Notes: generated by a model from the letters alone, not told the origin. A DNA stretch of 64,000 nt from Apilactobacillus ozensis DSM 23829 = JCM 17196 (GCF_001435995.1 NZ_AYYQ01000029.1:41364-105363); one strand, 5' to 3'; positions 11,991 through 21,828 are shown, counted from the stretch's first letter. Made by a program: numbers and translations.

Positions 11991-12037
11991 AATAACGCTC
12001 GTTGGAAAAATCAAATTCCAACGAGCGTTATTTTTTT
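11991..12037 (+). terminator. 17-bp perfect hairpin with T-tract inside the IS (outer)
   Basis: AATAACGCTCGTTGGAA (11991-12007) is exactly complementary to 12016-12032. An 8-nt loop separates the arms, and T residues follow to 12037. It lies just inside the right inverted repeat. It resembles the impinging-transcription insulators many insertion sequences carry. Confidence 0.75.
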
Positions 12038-12059
12038 AGAGACTTATGTCACAGCCCCT

Positions 12060-12734
12060 TTATATTAAATAATTTACCAAAAAACCAGTTGTGAGAAATG
12101 GAATAAAAGCTATTTTATCTTTTTCACTGAATTTTATATATATTAAAGCTAAGAATGAAGCTATGAAAATAATTTTTATAACATTTTGTATTTCATATAT
12201 TATAAAAAAGATGAATAATACATCGATATCACCATTTCCAATAAAATTGAATTTATGCCAATTGTTCACTAAGTATGTTCCTATATAACATAGAAGAATG
12301 ATTATAATCGTAGCAAAACTTTTACTAGTTATTATTAGGCTAACTAAAAATGTTATGTATAAAGTTATACTAGGGACACATAAACTTTTTAAATCACTTA
12401 ATGACATATATAACATTAAAGCTGCAATAATCAAAACTAAATAATCTTCATAATTTTCAATTTGCAAACCGGCTGATATAAGTCCTAAGTAGACTTCACT
12501 TAATAAATATACCATTGGGATTTTAAAATTACATTCTGCACATTTTCCTTTAGAAAATAAATAACCTAAGATAGGTATTTTTTCGATAATGGTTAAAGTT
12601 CTTTGACATTGATTACAATGAGAAGGTGGTAAAACAATTGACTCATGGTTACTACTCCTTTCAAATAACAAATTTATGAAAGAGCCTAATGATGCTCCAA
12701 AAAATATTTTTAAAAATAAAAAGTAAATTAAAAT
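12060..12734 (-). CDS. type 4 prepilin peptidase (A24 family, competence ComC/PilD type)
   Basis: Membrane aspartic peptidase that cleaves and methylates prepilin-like competence proteins. The N-terminal FGASLGSFINLLFER, the zinc-type pair CNQC...CAEC, and both catalytic aspartates (LSDLKS and GNGD) are present, with several hydrophobic segments. The usual N-terminus lies in frame upstream of the first TTG (12671). The only start with a proper ribosome-binding site is ATT at 12734, seven bases after AGGAGG (12742-12747). From there the protein has 224 aa, normal for the family. The stop codon TAA uses two bases of the adjacent IS end. It converges on rpoC. Confidence 0.75.
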   Translation of the reverse strand: MLIYFLFLKIFFGASLGSFINLLFERSSNHESIVLPPSHCNQCQRTLTIIEKIPILGYLFSKGKCAECNFKIPMVYLLSEVYLGLISAGLQIENYEDYLVLIIAALMLYMSLSDLKSLCVPSITLYITFLVSLIITSKSFATIIIILLCYIGTYLVNNWHKFNFIGNGDIDVLFIFFIIYEIQNVIKIIFIASFLALIYIKFSEKDKIAFIPFLTTGFLVNYLI

Positions 12735-12798
12735 GCTGTAACCTCCTATGACATAAATATTTACGCTAATTAAGTTTGAAAATTTTTAAAAACTAACG

Positions 12799-12830
12799 TT
12801 GACACTAAAAAATATGAGTGTTACTATAAT
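12799..12830 (+). promoter_or_regulatory. promoter of the str operon (rpsL-rpsG-fusA)
   Basis: The -35 is TTGACA at 12799-12804. The -10 is either TACTAT (12822-12827, 17-bp spacer) or TATAAT (12825-12830, 20-bp spacer). It lies about 100 bp before rpsL. Confidence 0.7.
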
Positions 12831-12846
12831 TTAGTGCTTTAAGCAG

Positions 12847-12879
12847 CAGGTGGTTATTTATCAAAAAATGAACCACCTG
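12847..12879 (+). promoter_or_regulatory. hairpin in the rpsL leader
   Basis: CAGGTGGTT (12847-12855) is exactly complementary to AACCACCTG (12871-12879). No T-tract follows, so it is not a terminator. Its position in the leader suggests a regulatory or stabilising role, which is inference. Confidence 0.45.
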
Positions 12880-12927
12880 GATGTGTGGACTTAAATAAAA
12901 AATAATTTCGGAAGGAGGAATTTTTAG

Positions 12928-13341
12928 ATGCCTACTATTAACCAATTAGTACGTAAAGGTCGTCATTCTAGAAGTTCTAAATCAAAAGCCCCAGCTTTAA
13001 ACCATGGTTACAACAGTTACAAGAAGAAGCAAACTAATAACCCAGCTCCACAAAAACGTGGAGTTGCTACTCGTGTTGGTACCATGACTCCTAAAAAGCC
13101 TAACTCAGCTTTACGTAAATATGCTCGTGTTAGACTTTCAAACTTAATTGAAGTTACTGCTTATATCCCTGGTATTGGCCATAACCTTCAAGAACATAGT
13201 GTTGTTTTAATTCGTGGAGGCCGTGTTAAGGATTTACCTGGTGTGCGTTATCACATCGTTCGTGGTGCTCTAGATACTGCCGGTGTTACTGATCGTCGTC
13301 AAGGTCGTTCAAAATACGGTACTAAGAAACCTAAAGATTAA
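12928..13341 (+). CDS. rpsL: 30S ribosomal protein S12
   Basis: Decoding-centre protein S12, 137 aa, first gene of the str operon, with an AAGGAGG ribosome-binding site. The loops that carry streptomycin-resistance mutations elsewhere, [11 protein letters not shown] and [13 protein letters not shown], have the sensitive-type lysines. A Tyr in [11 protein letters not shown] is typical of lactobacilli. rpsG follows 39 bp downstream. Confidence 0.97.
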   Translation: MPTINQLVRKGRHSRSSKSKAPALNHGYNSYKKKQTNNPAPQKRGVATRVGTMTPKKPNSALRKYARVRLSNLIEVTAYIPGIGHNLQEHSVVLIRGGRVKDLPGVRYHIVRGALDTAGVTDRRQGRSKYGTKKPKD

Positions 13342-13380
13342 AACTAATTAATACGCTATTGCAATAAGGAGGACATTTTA

Positions 13381-13851
13381 ATGCCAAGAAAAGGAAACGT
13401 ACAAAAACGTGAAGTTCTTCCTGATCCAATTTACAATTCAAAATTGGTTACTCGTTTAATCAATCATTTGATGTTGGACGGTAAAAGAGGAACTGCAACA
13501 CAAATCTTATACAATGCATTTGAAACTATCAAGAAAGAAACTGGTAACGAACCAGTTGAAGTATTCGAAGAAGCAATGAAGAACGTAATGCCTGTACTAG
13601 AAGTAAAGGCTCGTCGTGTTGGTGGTTCTAACTACCAAGTTCCTATTGAAGTTCGTCCTGATCGTCGTACTACTTTAGGTCTTCGTTGGATCGTGAACTA
13701 TGCTCGTTTACGTGGTGAACACACTATGACTGAACGTTTAGCTCGTGAAATCATGGATGCAGCTAACAATACTGGTGCTTCTGTTAAGAAACGTGAAGAC
13801 ACTCATAAAATGGCTGAAGCCAACCGTGCATTTGCTCACTACCGTTGGTAA
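13381..13851 (+). CDS. rpsG: 30S ribosomal protein S7
   Basis: Primary assembly protein of the 30S head, 156 aa. It begins [16 protein letters not shown] and carries the conserved [21 protein letters not shown] segment and the C-terminal [15 protein letters not shown]. The ribosome-binding site AAGGAGG lies before the ATG. A hairpin with a T-tract lies between this gene and fusA and may reduce readthrough. Confidence 0.97.
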   Translation: MPRKGNVQKREVLPDPIYNSKLVTRLINHLMLDGKRGTATQILYNAFETIKKETGNEPVEVFEEAMKNVMPVLEVKARRVGGSNYQVPIEVRPDRRTTLGLRWIVNYARLRGEHTMTERLAREIMDAANNTGASVKKREDTHKMAEANRAFAHYRW

Positions 13852-13883
13852 TCTAAACATAGTTAAAACAACTATGTTATCTG

Positions 13884-13912
13884 AGTGGCTAATCCAAATT
13901 AGCCACTTTTTT
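13884..13912 (+). terminator. terminator-like hairpin between rpsG and fusA
   Basis: AGTGGCTAA (13884-13892) pairs with TTAGCCACT (13899-13907) and is followed by T residues to 13912. A second small hairpin, ACATAGTT/AACTATGT, lies just upstream (13857-13877). No separate fusA promoter is evident in the remaining 37 bp, so it probably acts as a partial terminator. Confidence 0.65.
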
Positions 13913-13949
13913 CAAAAAGTGAACTATTTGAGAGGAGAAACAATTTATA

Positions 13950-16040
13950 ATGGCTAACACTCGAGAATTTCCATTAGAAAAAACTCGTAACATTGGGATT
14001 ACTGCTCATATTGATGCTGGTAAGACTACTGCTACTGAACGTATTTTGTACTACACTGGTAGAATTCACAAAATTGGTGAAACTCATGATGGTGCTTCAC
14101 AAATGGACTGGATGGTACAAGAACAAGAACGTGGTATTACTATTACATCTGCTGCTACTACAGCTCAATGGAAAGACCACCGTATCAACATTATTGATAC
14201 ACCAGGACACGTGGATTTCACTGCCGAAGTTGAACGTTCACTACGTGTGCTAGATGGTTCTATTACTATTTTAGATGCCGCTGCTGGTGTTGAACCTCAA
14301 ACTGAAACAGTTTGGCGTCAAGCATCTGAATACGAAGTTCCACGTATTGTTTTCGCTAACAAGATGGATAAATTAGGTGCTGACTTTGATGCATCTGTTA
14401 AATCACTTCACGAACGTCTAGATGCTAATGCACATGCCGTTCAAATGCCAATTGGTGCTGAAGATTCATTTAGAGGTATTATTGACTTAATCGAAATGAA
14501 AGCCGATTTATACGACGAAGATGAATTAGGTACTAAATGGGACATTGTTGATATTCCTGATGAATTCAAAGAAGAAGCACAAAAACGTCACGATGCTTTA
14601 GTTGAAGCAGTTGCTGATGTTGATGATGACATTATGGAAAAATACCTTGAAGGTGAAGAAATCAGTAAGGATGAATTAAAAGCTGGTATCCGTAAGGCTA
14701 CTTTAAATCTTGAATTCTATCCTGTATTAGCTGGTTCAGCATTTAAGAACAAGGGTATCCAAATGTTAATGGATGCTGTTCTAGAATACTTACCATCACC
14801 TCTTGATGTTCGTCCTTACAAGGCTAACGATCCAAAAACTGGTGAAGATATCGAATTAAAAGCTGATGACAACAAACCATTTGCTGCCTTGGCATTTAAA
14901 GTTGCAACTGATCCATTCGTTGGACGTTTAACTTACATTCGTGTTTACCAAGGTACTCTTGAATCAGGTTCATATGTATTGAATGCTACTAAGAACAAAC
15001 GTGAACGTGTTGGTCGTTTACTTCAAATGCACTCAAACAACCGAGTTGAAATTCCTGAAGTGTTCTCTGGTGATATTGGTGCTGCTATTGGTCTAAAGAA
15101 CACTACTACTGGTGATTCATTAACTGACCAAGACCATCCATTACATCTTGAATCAATGGAATTCCCTGACCCAGTTATTAGTGTTTCTGTAGAACCTAAG
15201 ACTAAAGCTGATCAAGATAAGATGAATACAGCTTTACAAAAACTTTCAGAAGAAGATCCAACATTCAAGGCTGAAACAAATCCTGAAACTGGTGAAACTA
15301 TTATCGCCGGAATGGGTGAACTTCACTTGAACATTATCGTTGACCGTATGAAACGTGAATTCAAGGTTGAAGCAACTATTGGTCAACCACAAGTTGCTTA
15401 TCGTGAAGCATTTACTAAGGCTACTAAAGCACAAGGTAAATTCGTTCGTCAATCTGGTGGTAAAGGTCAATATGGTGATGTTTGGATTGAATTTACACCT
15501 AACGAAACTGGTAAAGGATTCGAATTCGAAAATGCTATCGTTGGTGGGGTTGTTCCTCGTGAATTTATCCCTTCAGTAGAACAAGGCTTGAAAGAATCAA
15601 TGGAAAATGGTGTTCTTGCAGGATACCCATTAATTGATGTTAAAGCTAAGTTATACGATGGTAGTTACCATGATGTCGATTCTAGTGAAGCTGCCTTTAA
15701 GGTTGCTGCTTCTATCGCCTTGAGAAATGCTGCTAAATCAGCTGGCCCTGTTATTTTGGAACCAATCATGAAAGTTGATATTGTTGTTCCAGAAGAATAC
15801 ATGGGTGATGTTATGGGACAAGTTACTTCACGTCGTGGTAACGTTGATGGTATGGAGTTGAGAAATAAAGCTCAATTAATTCATGCATTTGTTCCATTAT
15901 CAGAAATGTTTGGTTACGCTACAACTCTACGTTCAGCTTCACAAGGTAGAGGTACATTCTCAATGGTATTTGATCACTACTCTCCAGTTCCAAAGAGTAT
16001 CCAAGATGAAATCATTGAAAAAAATGGTGGAGAAAAATAA
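13950..16040 (+). CDS. fusA: elongation factor G
   Basis: Translocase GTPase of 696 aa. The G1 motif AHIDAGKTT is at about 18-26, the switch II motif is DTPGHVDFT, and the G4 motif is NKMDKLGAD. Domain IV contains [13 protein letters not shown] and domain V contains MEPIMKV-like [16 protein letters not shown]. Third gene of the str operon, separated from rpsG by a terminator-like hairpin and followed by a strong intrinsic terminator. Confidence 0.97.
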   Translation: MANTREFPLEKTRNIGITAHIDAGKTTATERILYYTGRIHKIGETHDGASQMDWMVQEQERGITITSAATTAQWKDHRINIIDTPGHVDFTAEVERSLRVLDGSITILDAAAGVEPQTETVWRQASEYEVPRIVFANKMDKLGADFDASVKSLHERLDANAHAVQMPIGAEDSFRGIIDLIEMKADLYDEDELGTKWDIVDIPDEFKEEAQKRHDALVEAVADVDDDIMEKYLEGEEISKDELKAGIRKATLNLEFYPVLAGSAFKNKGIQMLMDAVLEYLPSPLDVRPYKANDPKTGEDIELKADDNKPFAALAFKVATDPFVGRLTYIRVYQGTLESGSYVLNATKNKRERVGRLLQMHSNNRVEIPEVFSGDIGAAIGLKNTTTGDSLTDQDHPLHLESMEFPDPVISVSVEPKTKADQDKMNTALQKLSEEDPTFKAETNPETGETIIAGMGELHLNIIVDRMKREFKVEATIGQPQVAYREAFTKATKAQGKFVRQSGGKGQYGDVWIEFTPNETGKGFEFENAIVGGVVPREFIPSVEQGLKESMENGVLAGYPLIDVKAKLYDGSYHDVDSSEAAFKVAASIALRNAAKSAGPVILEPIMKVDIVVPEEYMGDVMGQVTSRRGNVDGMELRNKAQLIHAFVPLSEMFGYATTLRSASQGRGTFSMVFDHYSPVPKSIQDEIIEKNGGEK

Positions 16041-16060
16041 TTTAGTCATTTAATTATTTT

Positions 16061-16097
16061 AAAAGAGCAATGCTATAAAGCATTGCTCTTTTTTTAT
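16061..16097 (+). terminator. intrinsic terminator after fusA
   Basis: AAAAGAGCAATGC (16061-16073) pairs perfectly with GCATTGCTCTTTT (16080-16092), followed by a T-tract. It separates the str operon from the S10 promoter. Confidence 0.9.
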
Positions 16098-16116
16098 TTT
16101 TTCTATTCATAACCCC

Positions 16117-16145
16117 TTGCATTTATATAATAAATCTAGTATTAT
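16117..16145 (+). promoter_or_regulatory. promoter of the S10-spc-alpha cluster
   Basis: TTGCAT (16117-16122) and TATTAT (16140-16145) have a 17-bp spacer. It lies upstream of the structured rpsJ leader. No equally good promoter was seen in the short gaps from rpsJ to rplQ. Confidence 0.7.
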
Positions 16146-16151
16146 GAATAG

Positions 16152-16275
16152 GTAATTGCCGCAGGGGATTAGTATGCTCTTGGGGTATATGCTTACATTC
16201 GGCTTTGATGTGAAAGGTTGCGACACACCCGGCCGCTTTGCCATGATAGGGCGTGGCGGTAATTTTCACGGAGCT
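16152..16275 (+). ncRNA. structured S10-operon leader RNA
   Basis: This segment is markedly more GC-rich than its surroundings and highly structured. AATTGCCGC (16154-16162) pairs with GCGGTAATT (16256-16264, one G-U) and encloses about 95 nt with further helices around ACACCCGGCCGC and GGGCGTGGCGG. Similar sequence before rpsJ is, as I recall, conserved in lactobacilli. A role in autogenous control of the ribosomal cluster is likely but inferred. Confidence 0.55.
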
Positions 16276-16311
16276 AGTCTTATTTTCAAATAAAGGCGAG
16301 GAGGGAAAACA

Positions 16312-16620
16312 ATGGCAAAACAAAAAATTCGTATTCGTTTAAAGGCATATGAACACCGTATATTAGATCAATCTGCTGAAAAGATTGTTGCTACTGCGCA
16401 AAGAACTGGAGCAAACATTTCTGGTCCAATTCCATTGCCAACAGATAGAACTGTTTATACTGTCTTGGCTTCACCACATAAATTCAAGAAGTCACGTGAA
16501 CAATTTGAAATGTTAACTCACAAACGTTTAATCGATATTTTGAATCCAACACCAAAAACTGTTGATTCATTAATGAAACTTGATTTACCAAGTGGCGTTG
16601 ATATCGAAATCAAACTATAA
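16312..16620 (+). CDS. rpsJ: 30S ribosomal protein S10
   Basis: S10, also known as NusE in antitermination, 102 aa, first gene of the long ribosomal cluster. [22 protein letters not shown] and [20 protein letters not shown] pieces are diagnostic. The ribosome-binding site is GGAGGG. It follows a 165-nt structured leader. Confidence 0.97.
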   Translation: MAKQKIRIRLKAYEHRILDQSAEKIVATAQRTGANISGPIPLPTDRTVYTVLASPHKFKKSREQFEMLTHKRLIDILNPTPKTVDSLMKLDLPSGVDIEIKL

Positions 16621-16658
16621 TTAATACTTATAAATACATTAATATCGGAGGTGTACTC

Positions 16659-17294
16659 ATGACCAAAAAAGGAATCTTAGGTAAAAAAGTTGGAATGACT
16701 CAAGTTTTCGATGAAAACGGAGAATTAATTCCAGTAACTGTTGTTGACGTAACTCCTAACGTTGTATTACAAACTAAGTCTGCAGAGGCTGATGGTTACA
16801 ACGCTATTCAATTAGGTTACGATGACAAGAGAGCTGTTTTAAGTAACAAGCCAGAACAAGGTCATGTAGCAAAAGCAAAAACAGATCCTAAGCGCTTCAT
16901 TAAAGAAATCAGAGATGTTGAGCTTGGTGATTATAAAGTATCAGATGAAATCAAAGCAGATATTTTCCAAGCGGGAGATGTCGTTGATGTAACTGGAATT
17001 ACAAAGGGTCATGGATACCAAGGTAACGTTCATAAAGATGGTCAAGCTCGTGGACCTGAAACTCATGGTTCAAGATATCACCGTCGTCCTGGTTCACTTG
17101 GTGTAATTATTAACCGAGTAACTAAGGGTATGAAACTTCCTGGTAGAATGGGTAACAAACAAGTTACTATTCAAAACCTTGAAATTGTTAAAGCTGACGC
17201 TGAAAACAACGTTCTTTTAATTAAAGGTAATGTACCAGGTGCAAATAAATCATTCTTAACTATTAAATCTGCTTCACGCGGATCACAAAAATAA
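16659..17294 (+). CDS. rplC: 50S ribosomal protein L3
   Basis: L3 of 211 aa, a primary 23S rRNA assembly protein near the peptidyl-transferase centre. It begins [19 protein letters not shown] and contains the central [17 protein letters not shown] loop that reaches into the ribosome. ATG with GGAGGTG ribosome-binding site, 38 bp after rpsJ. Confidence 0.97.
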   Translation: MTKKGILGKKVGMTQVFDENGELIPVTVVDVTPNVVLQTKSAEADGYNAIQLGYDDKRAVLSNKPEQGHVAKAKTDPKRFIKEIRDVELGDYKVSDEIKADIFQAGDVVDVTGITKGHGYQGNVHKDGQARGPETHGSRYHRRPGSLGVIINRVTKGMKLPGRMGNKQVTIQNLEIVKADAENNVLLIKGNVPGANKSFLTIKSASRGSQK

Positions 17295-17311
17295 GAAAGG
17301 AGGAACCATAA

Positions 17312-17935
17312 ATGACAAGCGTAGCATTATATAAACAAGATGGTAGCAAGAGCGGTAACGTTGATTTAAACGATGCAATCTTTGCTATTGAACAAAATGA
17401 TAACGTAGTATTTGATGCAGTAACTATGCAAAGAGCATGTTTACGTCAAGGTACTCACGCTGTTAAAAATAGAAGTGCTGTTAGCGGTGGTGGTAAAAAG
17501 CCATGGCGTCAAAAGGGTACTGGACGTGCTCGTCAAGGTTCAATTCGTTCACCACAATGGCGTGGAGGCGGTATTGTATTTGGACCAACTCCTCGTTCAT
17601 ACAGTTACCACTTACCTAAAAAAGTTAGCCGTTTAGCTTTAAAATCTGTTTTAACAGAAAAAGTTGCTAACGATAATTTAGTAGTTGTTGATTCAATCAA
17701 CTTTGATGCTCCTAAAACTAAGAGCTTTAAAGACATGTTAAGTAACTTGAACTCAGCAGCTAAAACATTAGTAGTTTTGGAAGAAGACAACAAGAACGCT
17801 GCTCTTTCAGCTCGTAACATTAACAATGTTAGAGTAGTAAACGCTGAAGGCATCAACACTTTAGATGTTTTGCGTAGTGAAAAAGTTGTCATCACAAAGG
17901 CTGCTCTTTCTCAAGTAGAGGAGGTGCTCGCATAA
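17312..17935 (+). CDS. rplD: 50S ribosomal protein L4
   Basis: L4 of 207 aa. The extended exit-tunnel loop is recognisable by [19 protein letters not shown] and [13 protein letters not shown]. In E. coli, L4 represses its own S10 operon; whether that happens here through the rpsJ leader is unknown. Its stop codon overlaps the rplW start (TAATG). Confidence 0.96.
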   Translation: MTSVALYKQDGSKSGNVDLNDAIFAIEQNDNVVFDAVTMQRACLRQGTHAVKNRSAVSGGGKKPWRQKGTGRARQGSIRSPQWRGGGIVFGPTPRSYSYHLPKKVSRLALKSVLTEKVANDNLVVVDSINFDAPKTKSFKDMLSNLNSAAKTLVVLEEDNKNAALSARNINNVRVVNAEGINTLDVLRSEKVVITKAALSQVEEVLA

Positions 17936-18222
17936 TGGAATCACGCGATATTATTTTACGTCCAGTTATAACTGAAGCATCTACTTCAGTTATGGATGAC
18001 AAGAGATATACATTTGATGTTGATTTACGAGCAACTAAAACACAAGTAAAGAAAGCAATTGAAGATATCTTTGATGTTAAAGTTGTTAAAGTTAACATAA
18101 TGAATCTTAAAGGTAAATTAAAACGCCAAGGTCGTTATGTTGGATATACTAAGAAACGTCGTAAAGCAATTGTTACTTTATCTGACGATTCAAAAGAAAT
18201 TAAATTATTTAGCGATAAATAA
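17935..18222 (+). CDS. rplW: 50S ribosomal protein L23
   Basis: L23 of 95 aa, at the exit of the peptide tunnel, docking site for trigger factor and SRP. Conserved [11 protein letters not shown] at the N-terminus and [17 protein letters not shown] at the C-terminal side. Starts within the rplD stop codon, which implies translational coupling. Confidence 0.95.
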   Translation: MESRDIILRPVITEASTSVMDDKRYTFDVDLRATKTQVKKAIEDIFDVKVVKVNIMNLKGKLKRQGRYVGYTKKRRKAIVTLSDDSKEIKLFSDK

Positions 18223-18248
18223 AATAAATAATATAGGAGGGAAATACA

Positions 18249-19085
18249 GTGGCGATTAAAAAATACAAGGCAACCACTAATGGTCGTCGTAATATGACTG
18301 GTTTTGATTACAGTGTTATCACTACTTCAACACCTGAAAAGTCATTATTAGCTGCTAAAAAGCACACTGCTGGTCGTAATAACTACGGTCATATGACTGT
18401 TCGTCATCGTGGTGGCGGTAACAAAAACCAATACCGTATTATTGATTTCAAGAGAAATCATGACGATGTAGATGGTATTGTTAAAACTATCGAATACGAT
18501 CCAAACCGTACTGCTAACATTGCTTTAGTTGTATATACTGATGGTATTAAATCATACATTATTGCACCTAAAGGCTTAAAAGTTGGCGATAGAGTTCAAT
18601 CAGGTTCAAACGCTGATATCAAGGTAGGTAATGCGTTACCATTAAAGGACATTCCTGTTGGTACTGTTATCCACAATATTGAATTAAAACCTGGTAAGGG
18701 TGGACAATTAGTTCGTTCTGCTGGTGGTTCAGCTCAATTACTTGGTAAGGAAGGTAAATACGTATTAGTAAGATTATCTTCTGGTGAAGTTCGTATGATT
18801 CTTTCAGTTAACCGTGCAACTATTGGTAGCATTGGTAACGAAGAACACGAATTAATCAACGTTGGTAAAGCTGGTCGTAACCGTTACAAGGGTCAACGTC
18901 CTCATGTTCGTGGTTCTGTAATGAACCCTAATGATCACCCTCATGGTGGTGGTGAAGGTAAAGCTCCTGTTGGTTACCCATCACCATTATCACCATGGCA
19001 TAAGAAGACTAACGGTAAGAAAACTCGTTCTAAGAAAGCTCGTTCTAACAAGTTTATCGTTCGTCGTCGTAAAGCAAGAAAGTAA
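18249..19085 (+). CDS. rplB: 50S ribosomal protein L2
   Basis: L2 of 278 aa, needed for subunit association and peptidyl transfer. It starts with GTG after AGGAGGG. The C-terminal catalytic-centre segment [17 protein letters not shown] with its conserved His is intact, followed by a basic tail ending [11 protein letters not shown]. Confidence 0.97.
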   Translation: MAIKKYKATTNGRRNMTGFDYSVITTSTPEKSLLAAKKHTAGRNNYGHMTVRHRGGGNKNQYRIIDFKRNHDDVDGIVKTIEYDPNRTANIALVVYTDGIKSYIIAPKGLKVGDRVQSGSNADIKVGNALPLKDIPVGTVIHNIELKPGKGGQLVRSAGGSAQLLGKEGKYVLVRLSSGEVRMILSVNRATIGSIGNEEHELINVGKAGRNRYKGQRPHVRGSVMNPNDHPHGGGEGKAPVGYPSPLSPWHKKTNGKKTRSKKARSNKFIVRRRKARK

Positions 19086-19148
19086 TATAATTTATCTGCA
19101 AAACTTTGTAGATCGTTTTTATAAAGTTATCGAAGAGGAGGTTTCATA

Positions 19149-19427
19149 ATGGGTCGTAGTTTAAAAAAGGGACCTTTTGCCGACAAACATCTTTTGAAAA
19201 AGATTGATGCTCAACAAGATCAAGAAAAGAAATCAGTAATTAAAACTTGGTCACGTCGTTCAACTATTTTCCCTAGTTTTATTGGTTACACTATCGCAGT
19301 TTATGATGGGAGAAAACATGTCCCAGTTTACGTTCAAGAAGATATGGTAGGCCATAAATTAGGTGAATTCGTACCAACTCGTACATTCCATGGACATGGT
19401 AATGGCGACGATAAGAAAACTGTTTAA
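19149..19427 (+). CDS. rpsS: 30S ribosomal protein S19
   Basis: S19 of 92 aa, in the 30S head, contacting S13 and the A site. It begins [16 protein letters not shown] and contains [16 protein letters not shown] and [16 protein letters not shown]. Ribosome-binding site GAGGAGG, 63 bp after rplB. Confidence 0.96.
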   Translation: MGRSLKKGPFADKHLLKKIDAQQDQEKKSVIKTWSRRSTIFPSFIGYTIAVYDGRKHVPVYVQEDMVGHKLGEFVPTRTFHGHGNGDDKKTV

Positions 19428-19443
19428 CAAGGGAGGATAACTA

Positions 19444-19791
19444 ATGGCTGAACAAATTACATCAGCAAAAGCTACTGCTAGAACTGTTCGTATTGCAGCT
19501 CGTAAGGTCCGCCTTGTAGTTGATCTTATTAGAGGTAAAAGCGTTTCAGAAGCAAATGCAATCTTGAAGTTCACTCCAAGGAGTGCATCTCCAGTTGTAT
19601 CAAAAGTTCTTATGTCTGCTGTAGCTAACGCAGAAAACAATTTTGATTTAGATAGAGAAGACTTGGTAGTAAGCGAAGTTTTTGTTAACGAAGGACCAAC
19701 TTTAAAACGTTTCCGTCCTCGTGCTAAGGGTTCCGCTTCTCCAATTAACAAACGTACTAGTCACATTACAGTAGTAGTCTCAGAAAAATAG
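19444..19791 (+). CDS. rplV: 50S ribosomal protein L22
   Basis: L22 of 115 aa, lining the exit tunnel, where loop mutations cause macrolide resistance in other bacteria. The loop [22 protein letters not shown] looks wild type. Starts 16 bp after rpsS with a GGGAGGA site. Confidence 0.96.
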   Translation: MAEQITSAKATARTVRIAARKVRLVVDLIRGKSVSEANAILKFTPRSASPVVSKVLMSAVANAENNFDLDREDLVVSEVFVNEGPTLKRFRPRAKGSASPINKRTSHITVVVSEK

Positions 19792-19804
19792 GAGGGATAA
19801 AGCC

Positions 19805-20470
19805 GTGGGTCAAAAAATTAATCCAACCGGATTGCGTGTAGGAATCATTCGTGATTGGGAAGCCAAATGGTATGCAGAAAAAGAATTTGCTGCTAATTTG
19901 AATGAAGACTTAAAAATCCGTGCTTATATTGAAAAAAGACTCGCTGACGCATCCGTCTCAACAGTAGAAATTGAACGTGCAGCTAAACGTGTTAACGTTT
20001 CAATTCATACTGCAAAACCAGGAATGGTTATTGGTAAAGGCGGTTCAGAAGTCGAAAATCTTCGTAAAGAATTAAATACTTTAACAAGCAAACGTGTACA
20101 CATCAACATCATTGAAATCAAAAAACCTGATTTAGATGCTAAATTAGTTGGTGAAAACATTGCTCGTCAACTAGAAGGCCGTGTAGCTTTCCGTCGTGCA
20201 ATGCGTCAAGGTATGCAACGTGCAATGCGTTCAGGAGCAAAGGGTATTAAAACTCAAGTTGCTGGTCGTTTAAACGGTGCAGATATGGCTCGTATTGAAA
20301 CATACTCTGATGGAACTGTTCCTTTGCATACTTTAAGAGCAGATATTGATTATTCATGGGTAGAAGCACATACTACTTATGGTTCAATTGGTGTTAAGAC
20401 TTGGATTTACCGTGGTGAAGTATTACCAACTAAACCAAGTGATAAGAAAGAAAATAAAGGAGGGAAATAA
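19805..20470 (+). CDS. rpsC: 30S ribosomal protein S3
   Basis: S3 of 221 aa, at the mRNA entry site. GTG start 13 bp after rplV, following GGAGGG. The KH domain motif [18 protein letters not shown] and the C-terminal [12 protein letters not shown] are present. It ends with a lysine-rich tail. Confidence 0.97.
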   Translation: MGQKINPTGLRVGIIRDWEAKWYAEKEFAANLNEDLKIRAYIEKRLADASVSTVEIERAAKRVNVSIHTAKPGMVIGKGGSEVENLRKELNTLTSKRVHINIIEIKKPDLDAKLVGENIARQLEGRVAFRRAMRQGMQRAMRSGAKGIKTQVAGRLNGADMARIETYSDGTVPLHTLRADIDYSWVEAHTTYGSIGVKTWIYRGEVLPTKPSDKKENKGGK

Positions 20471-20472
20471 AC

Positions 20473-20907
20473 ATGCTAGTACCTAAACGTGTTAAGTTCC
20501 GTCGTGAACACCGTGGTAAGTTACGTGGACACTCAAAGGGTGGAAACAAGGTAGCTTTCGGTAGTTATGGTTTACAAGCTTTAGATTCACACTGGATCTC
20601 AAACCGTCAAATTGAAGCTTGTCGTATTGCTATTACTCGTTATATGAAACGTGGTGGGAAAGTTTGGATTAAAATTTTCCCTCACAAGTCATACACTGAA
20701 AAAGGTGTAGGAGTTCGTATGGGTAACGGAAAAGGTTCTCCAGCAGGATGGGTAGCACCCGTTAAACGTGGAAAAGTATTATTTGAAGTTGGAGAAGTTT
20801 CTGATGAAGTTGCTAAAGAAGCTTTGCGTTTAGCTTCAACAAAACTTCCTGTTCGAACTAAGATTATTAAACGTGAGGAAGTAGGTGGCGAATCAAATGA
20901 AGGCTAA
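20473..20907 (+). CDS. rplP: 50S ribosomal protein L16
   Basis: L16 of 144 aa, organiser of the A-site region of 23S r[19 protein letters not shown] and the [17 protein letters not shown] loop, hydroxylated in some bacteria, are present. Starts 2 bp after rpsC and overlaps rpmC by 11 bp. Confidence 0.97.
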   Translation: MLVPKRVKFRREHRGKLRGHSKGGNKVAFGSYGLQALDSHWISNRQIEACRIAITRYMKRGGKVWIKIFPHKSYTEKGVGVRMGNGKGSPAGWVAPVKRGKVLFEVGEVSDEVAKEALRLASTKLPVRTKIIKREEVGGESNEG

Positions 20908-21091
20908 AGAAATTAATGAACTAACCACTGCTCAAAAGATTGAGAAGGAACAAAGTTATAAAGAAGAATTGTTCAACCTTCGTTTTCAATTAGCTACTGG
21001 TCAATTGGAAAACACTGCAAGATTGAAACAAGTTCGTAAAAACATTGCTAGAATTAAGACATCTTTACGTCAAGAAGAATTAAACAAGTAG
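20897..21091 (+). CDS. rpmC: 50S ribosomal protein L29
   Basis: L29 of 64 aa, near the tunnel exit. I chose ATG 20897 ([19 protein letters not shown]), which has an AGGTGG site and the family N-terminus. An in-frame GTG at 20885 would add four residues without support. The [20 protein letters not shown] motif is diagnostic. It overlaps the rplP 3' end. Confidence 0.94.
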   Translation: MKAKEINELTTAQKIEKEQSYKEELFNLRFQLATGQLENTARLKQVRKNIARIKTSLRQEELNK

Positions 21092-21117
21092 AATACGATA
21101 AAAGGAGGTTATAATGT

Positions 21118-21378
21118 ATGGAACGTAATATGCGTAAGGTCTACAAAGGCCGTGTGGTTTCAGACAAGATGGATAAAACTATTTCTGTTGTTGTTGAAAC
21201 ATATAAAATCCATCCTACTTACGGAAAACGTGTTAAGTACTCTAAAAAGTACAAGGCTCATGACGAAAACAACGAAGCTAAATTTGGCGATATTGTTGAA
21301 ATTATGGAAACACGTAAACTTTCAGCTACTAAGCATTTCCGTTTAGTAAATATCGTTGAAAAAGCGGTAACTATCTAG
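21118..21378 (+). CDS. rpsQ: 30S ribosomal protein S17
   Basis: S17 of 86 aa, a primary 16S rRNA binder. Diagnostic [18 protein letters not shown] and [22 protein letters not shown] 21118 follows AAAGGAGGT; an in-frame second Met four codons in is an alternative start. Confidence 0.95.
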   Translation: MERNMRKVYKGRVVSDKMDKTISVVVETYKIHPTYGKRVKYSKKYKAHDENNEAKFGDIVEIMETRKLSATKHFRLVNIVEKAVTI

Positions 21379-21429
21379 GATTTATATTTTATCGTATTCT
21401 GAGTAAATACCGGAAGGAGGGTATTAACT

Positions 21430-21798
21430 GTGATTCAACAAGAAAGTCGTTTAAAAGTTGCTGATAACTCAGGTGCCCGTGAACTTTTAACTATTAAAGT
21501 TTTAGGCGGATCAAGTAGAAGATACGCTGGTATCGGTGATATAATTGTTGCTACTGTTAAGCAAGCAACACCAGGTGGCGTTGTCAAAAAAGGTGACGTT
21601 GTAAAAGCTGTTATTGTTAGAACAAAGGCGGTTTCTCGTCGTGCAGATGGTTCATACATTCGTTTTGATGAAAATGCTGCTGTTTTAGTACAAGACGATA
21701 AAAGTCCAAAGGGAACACGTATTTTTGGACCAGTTGCTCGTGAACTACGTGACAACCAATTTATGAAGATTGTTTCCTTAGCGCCTGAAGTACTTTAA
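21430..21798 (+). CDS. rplN: 50S ribosomal protein L14
   Basis: L14 of 122 aa, at the subunit interface. GTG start after GGAGGG. It begins [18 protein letters not shown] and retains the [12 protein letters not shown] and [19 protein letters not shown] segments. First gene of the classical spc group in this continuous cluster. Confidence 0.97.
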   Translation: MIQQESRLKVADNSGARELLTIKVLGGSSRRYAGIGDIIVATVKQATPGGVVKKGDVVKAVIVRTKAVSRRADGSYIRFDENAAVLVQDDKSPKGTRIFGPVARELRDNQFMKIVSLAPEVL

Positions 21799-21828
21799 TA
21801 CTATTGTTGACCAAGGAGGTGCCGTTAA

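Larger units (their letters stand above)
10701..12061. mobile_element. IS1182-family insertion sequence, defective copy
   Basis: A 1361-bp element bounded by perfect inverted repeats of about 32 bp. The left end begins AAAGGGGCTGTGACATAAG at 10701 and its exact complement ends at 12061. The transposase gene lies on the minus strand but has a premature stop and an internal deletion. Two strong hairpins lie between the right end and the transposase gene. The flanks read TATAA on the left and ATATT on the right, so no clear target duplication can be assigned. It sits between rpoC and a convergent prepilin peptidase gene. Confidence 0.88.

Noticed and set aside
10690-12070. Target-site duplication of the IS1182-type element
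   Set aside because: The flanks TATAA (left) and ATATT (right) share AT-rich sequence but no exact direct repeat can be set against the perfect inverted-repeat ends.
12091-12288. Plus-strand open frame opposite the prepilin peptidase gene
   Set aside because: It is an antisense shadow of a gene with conserved catalytic motifs.
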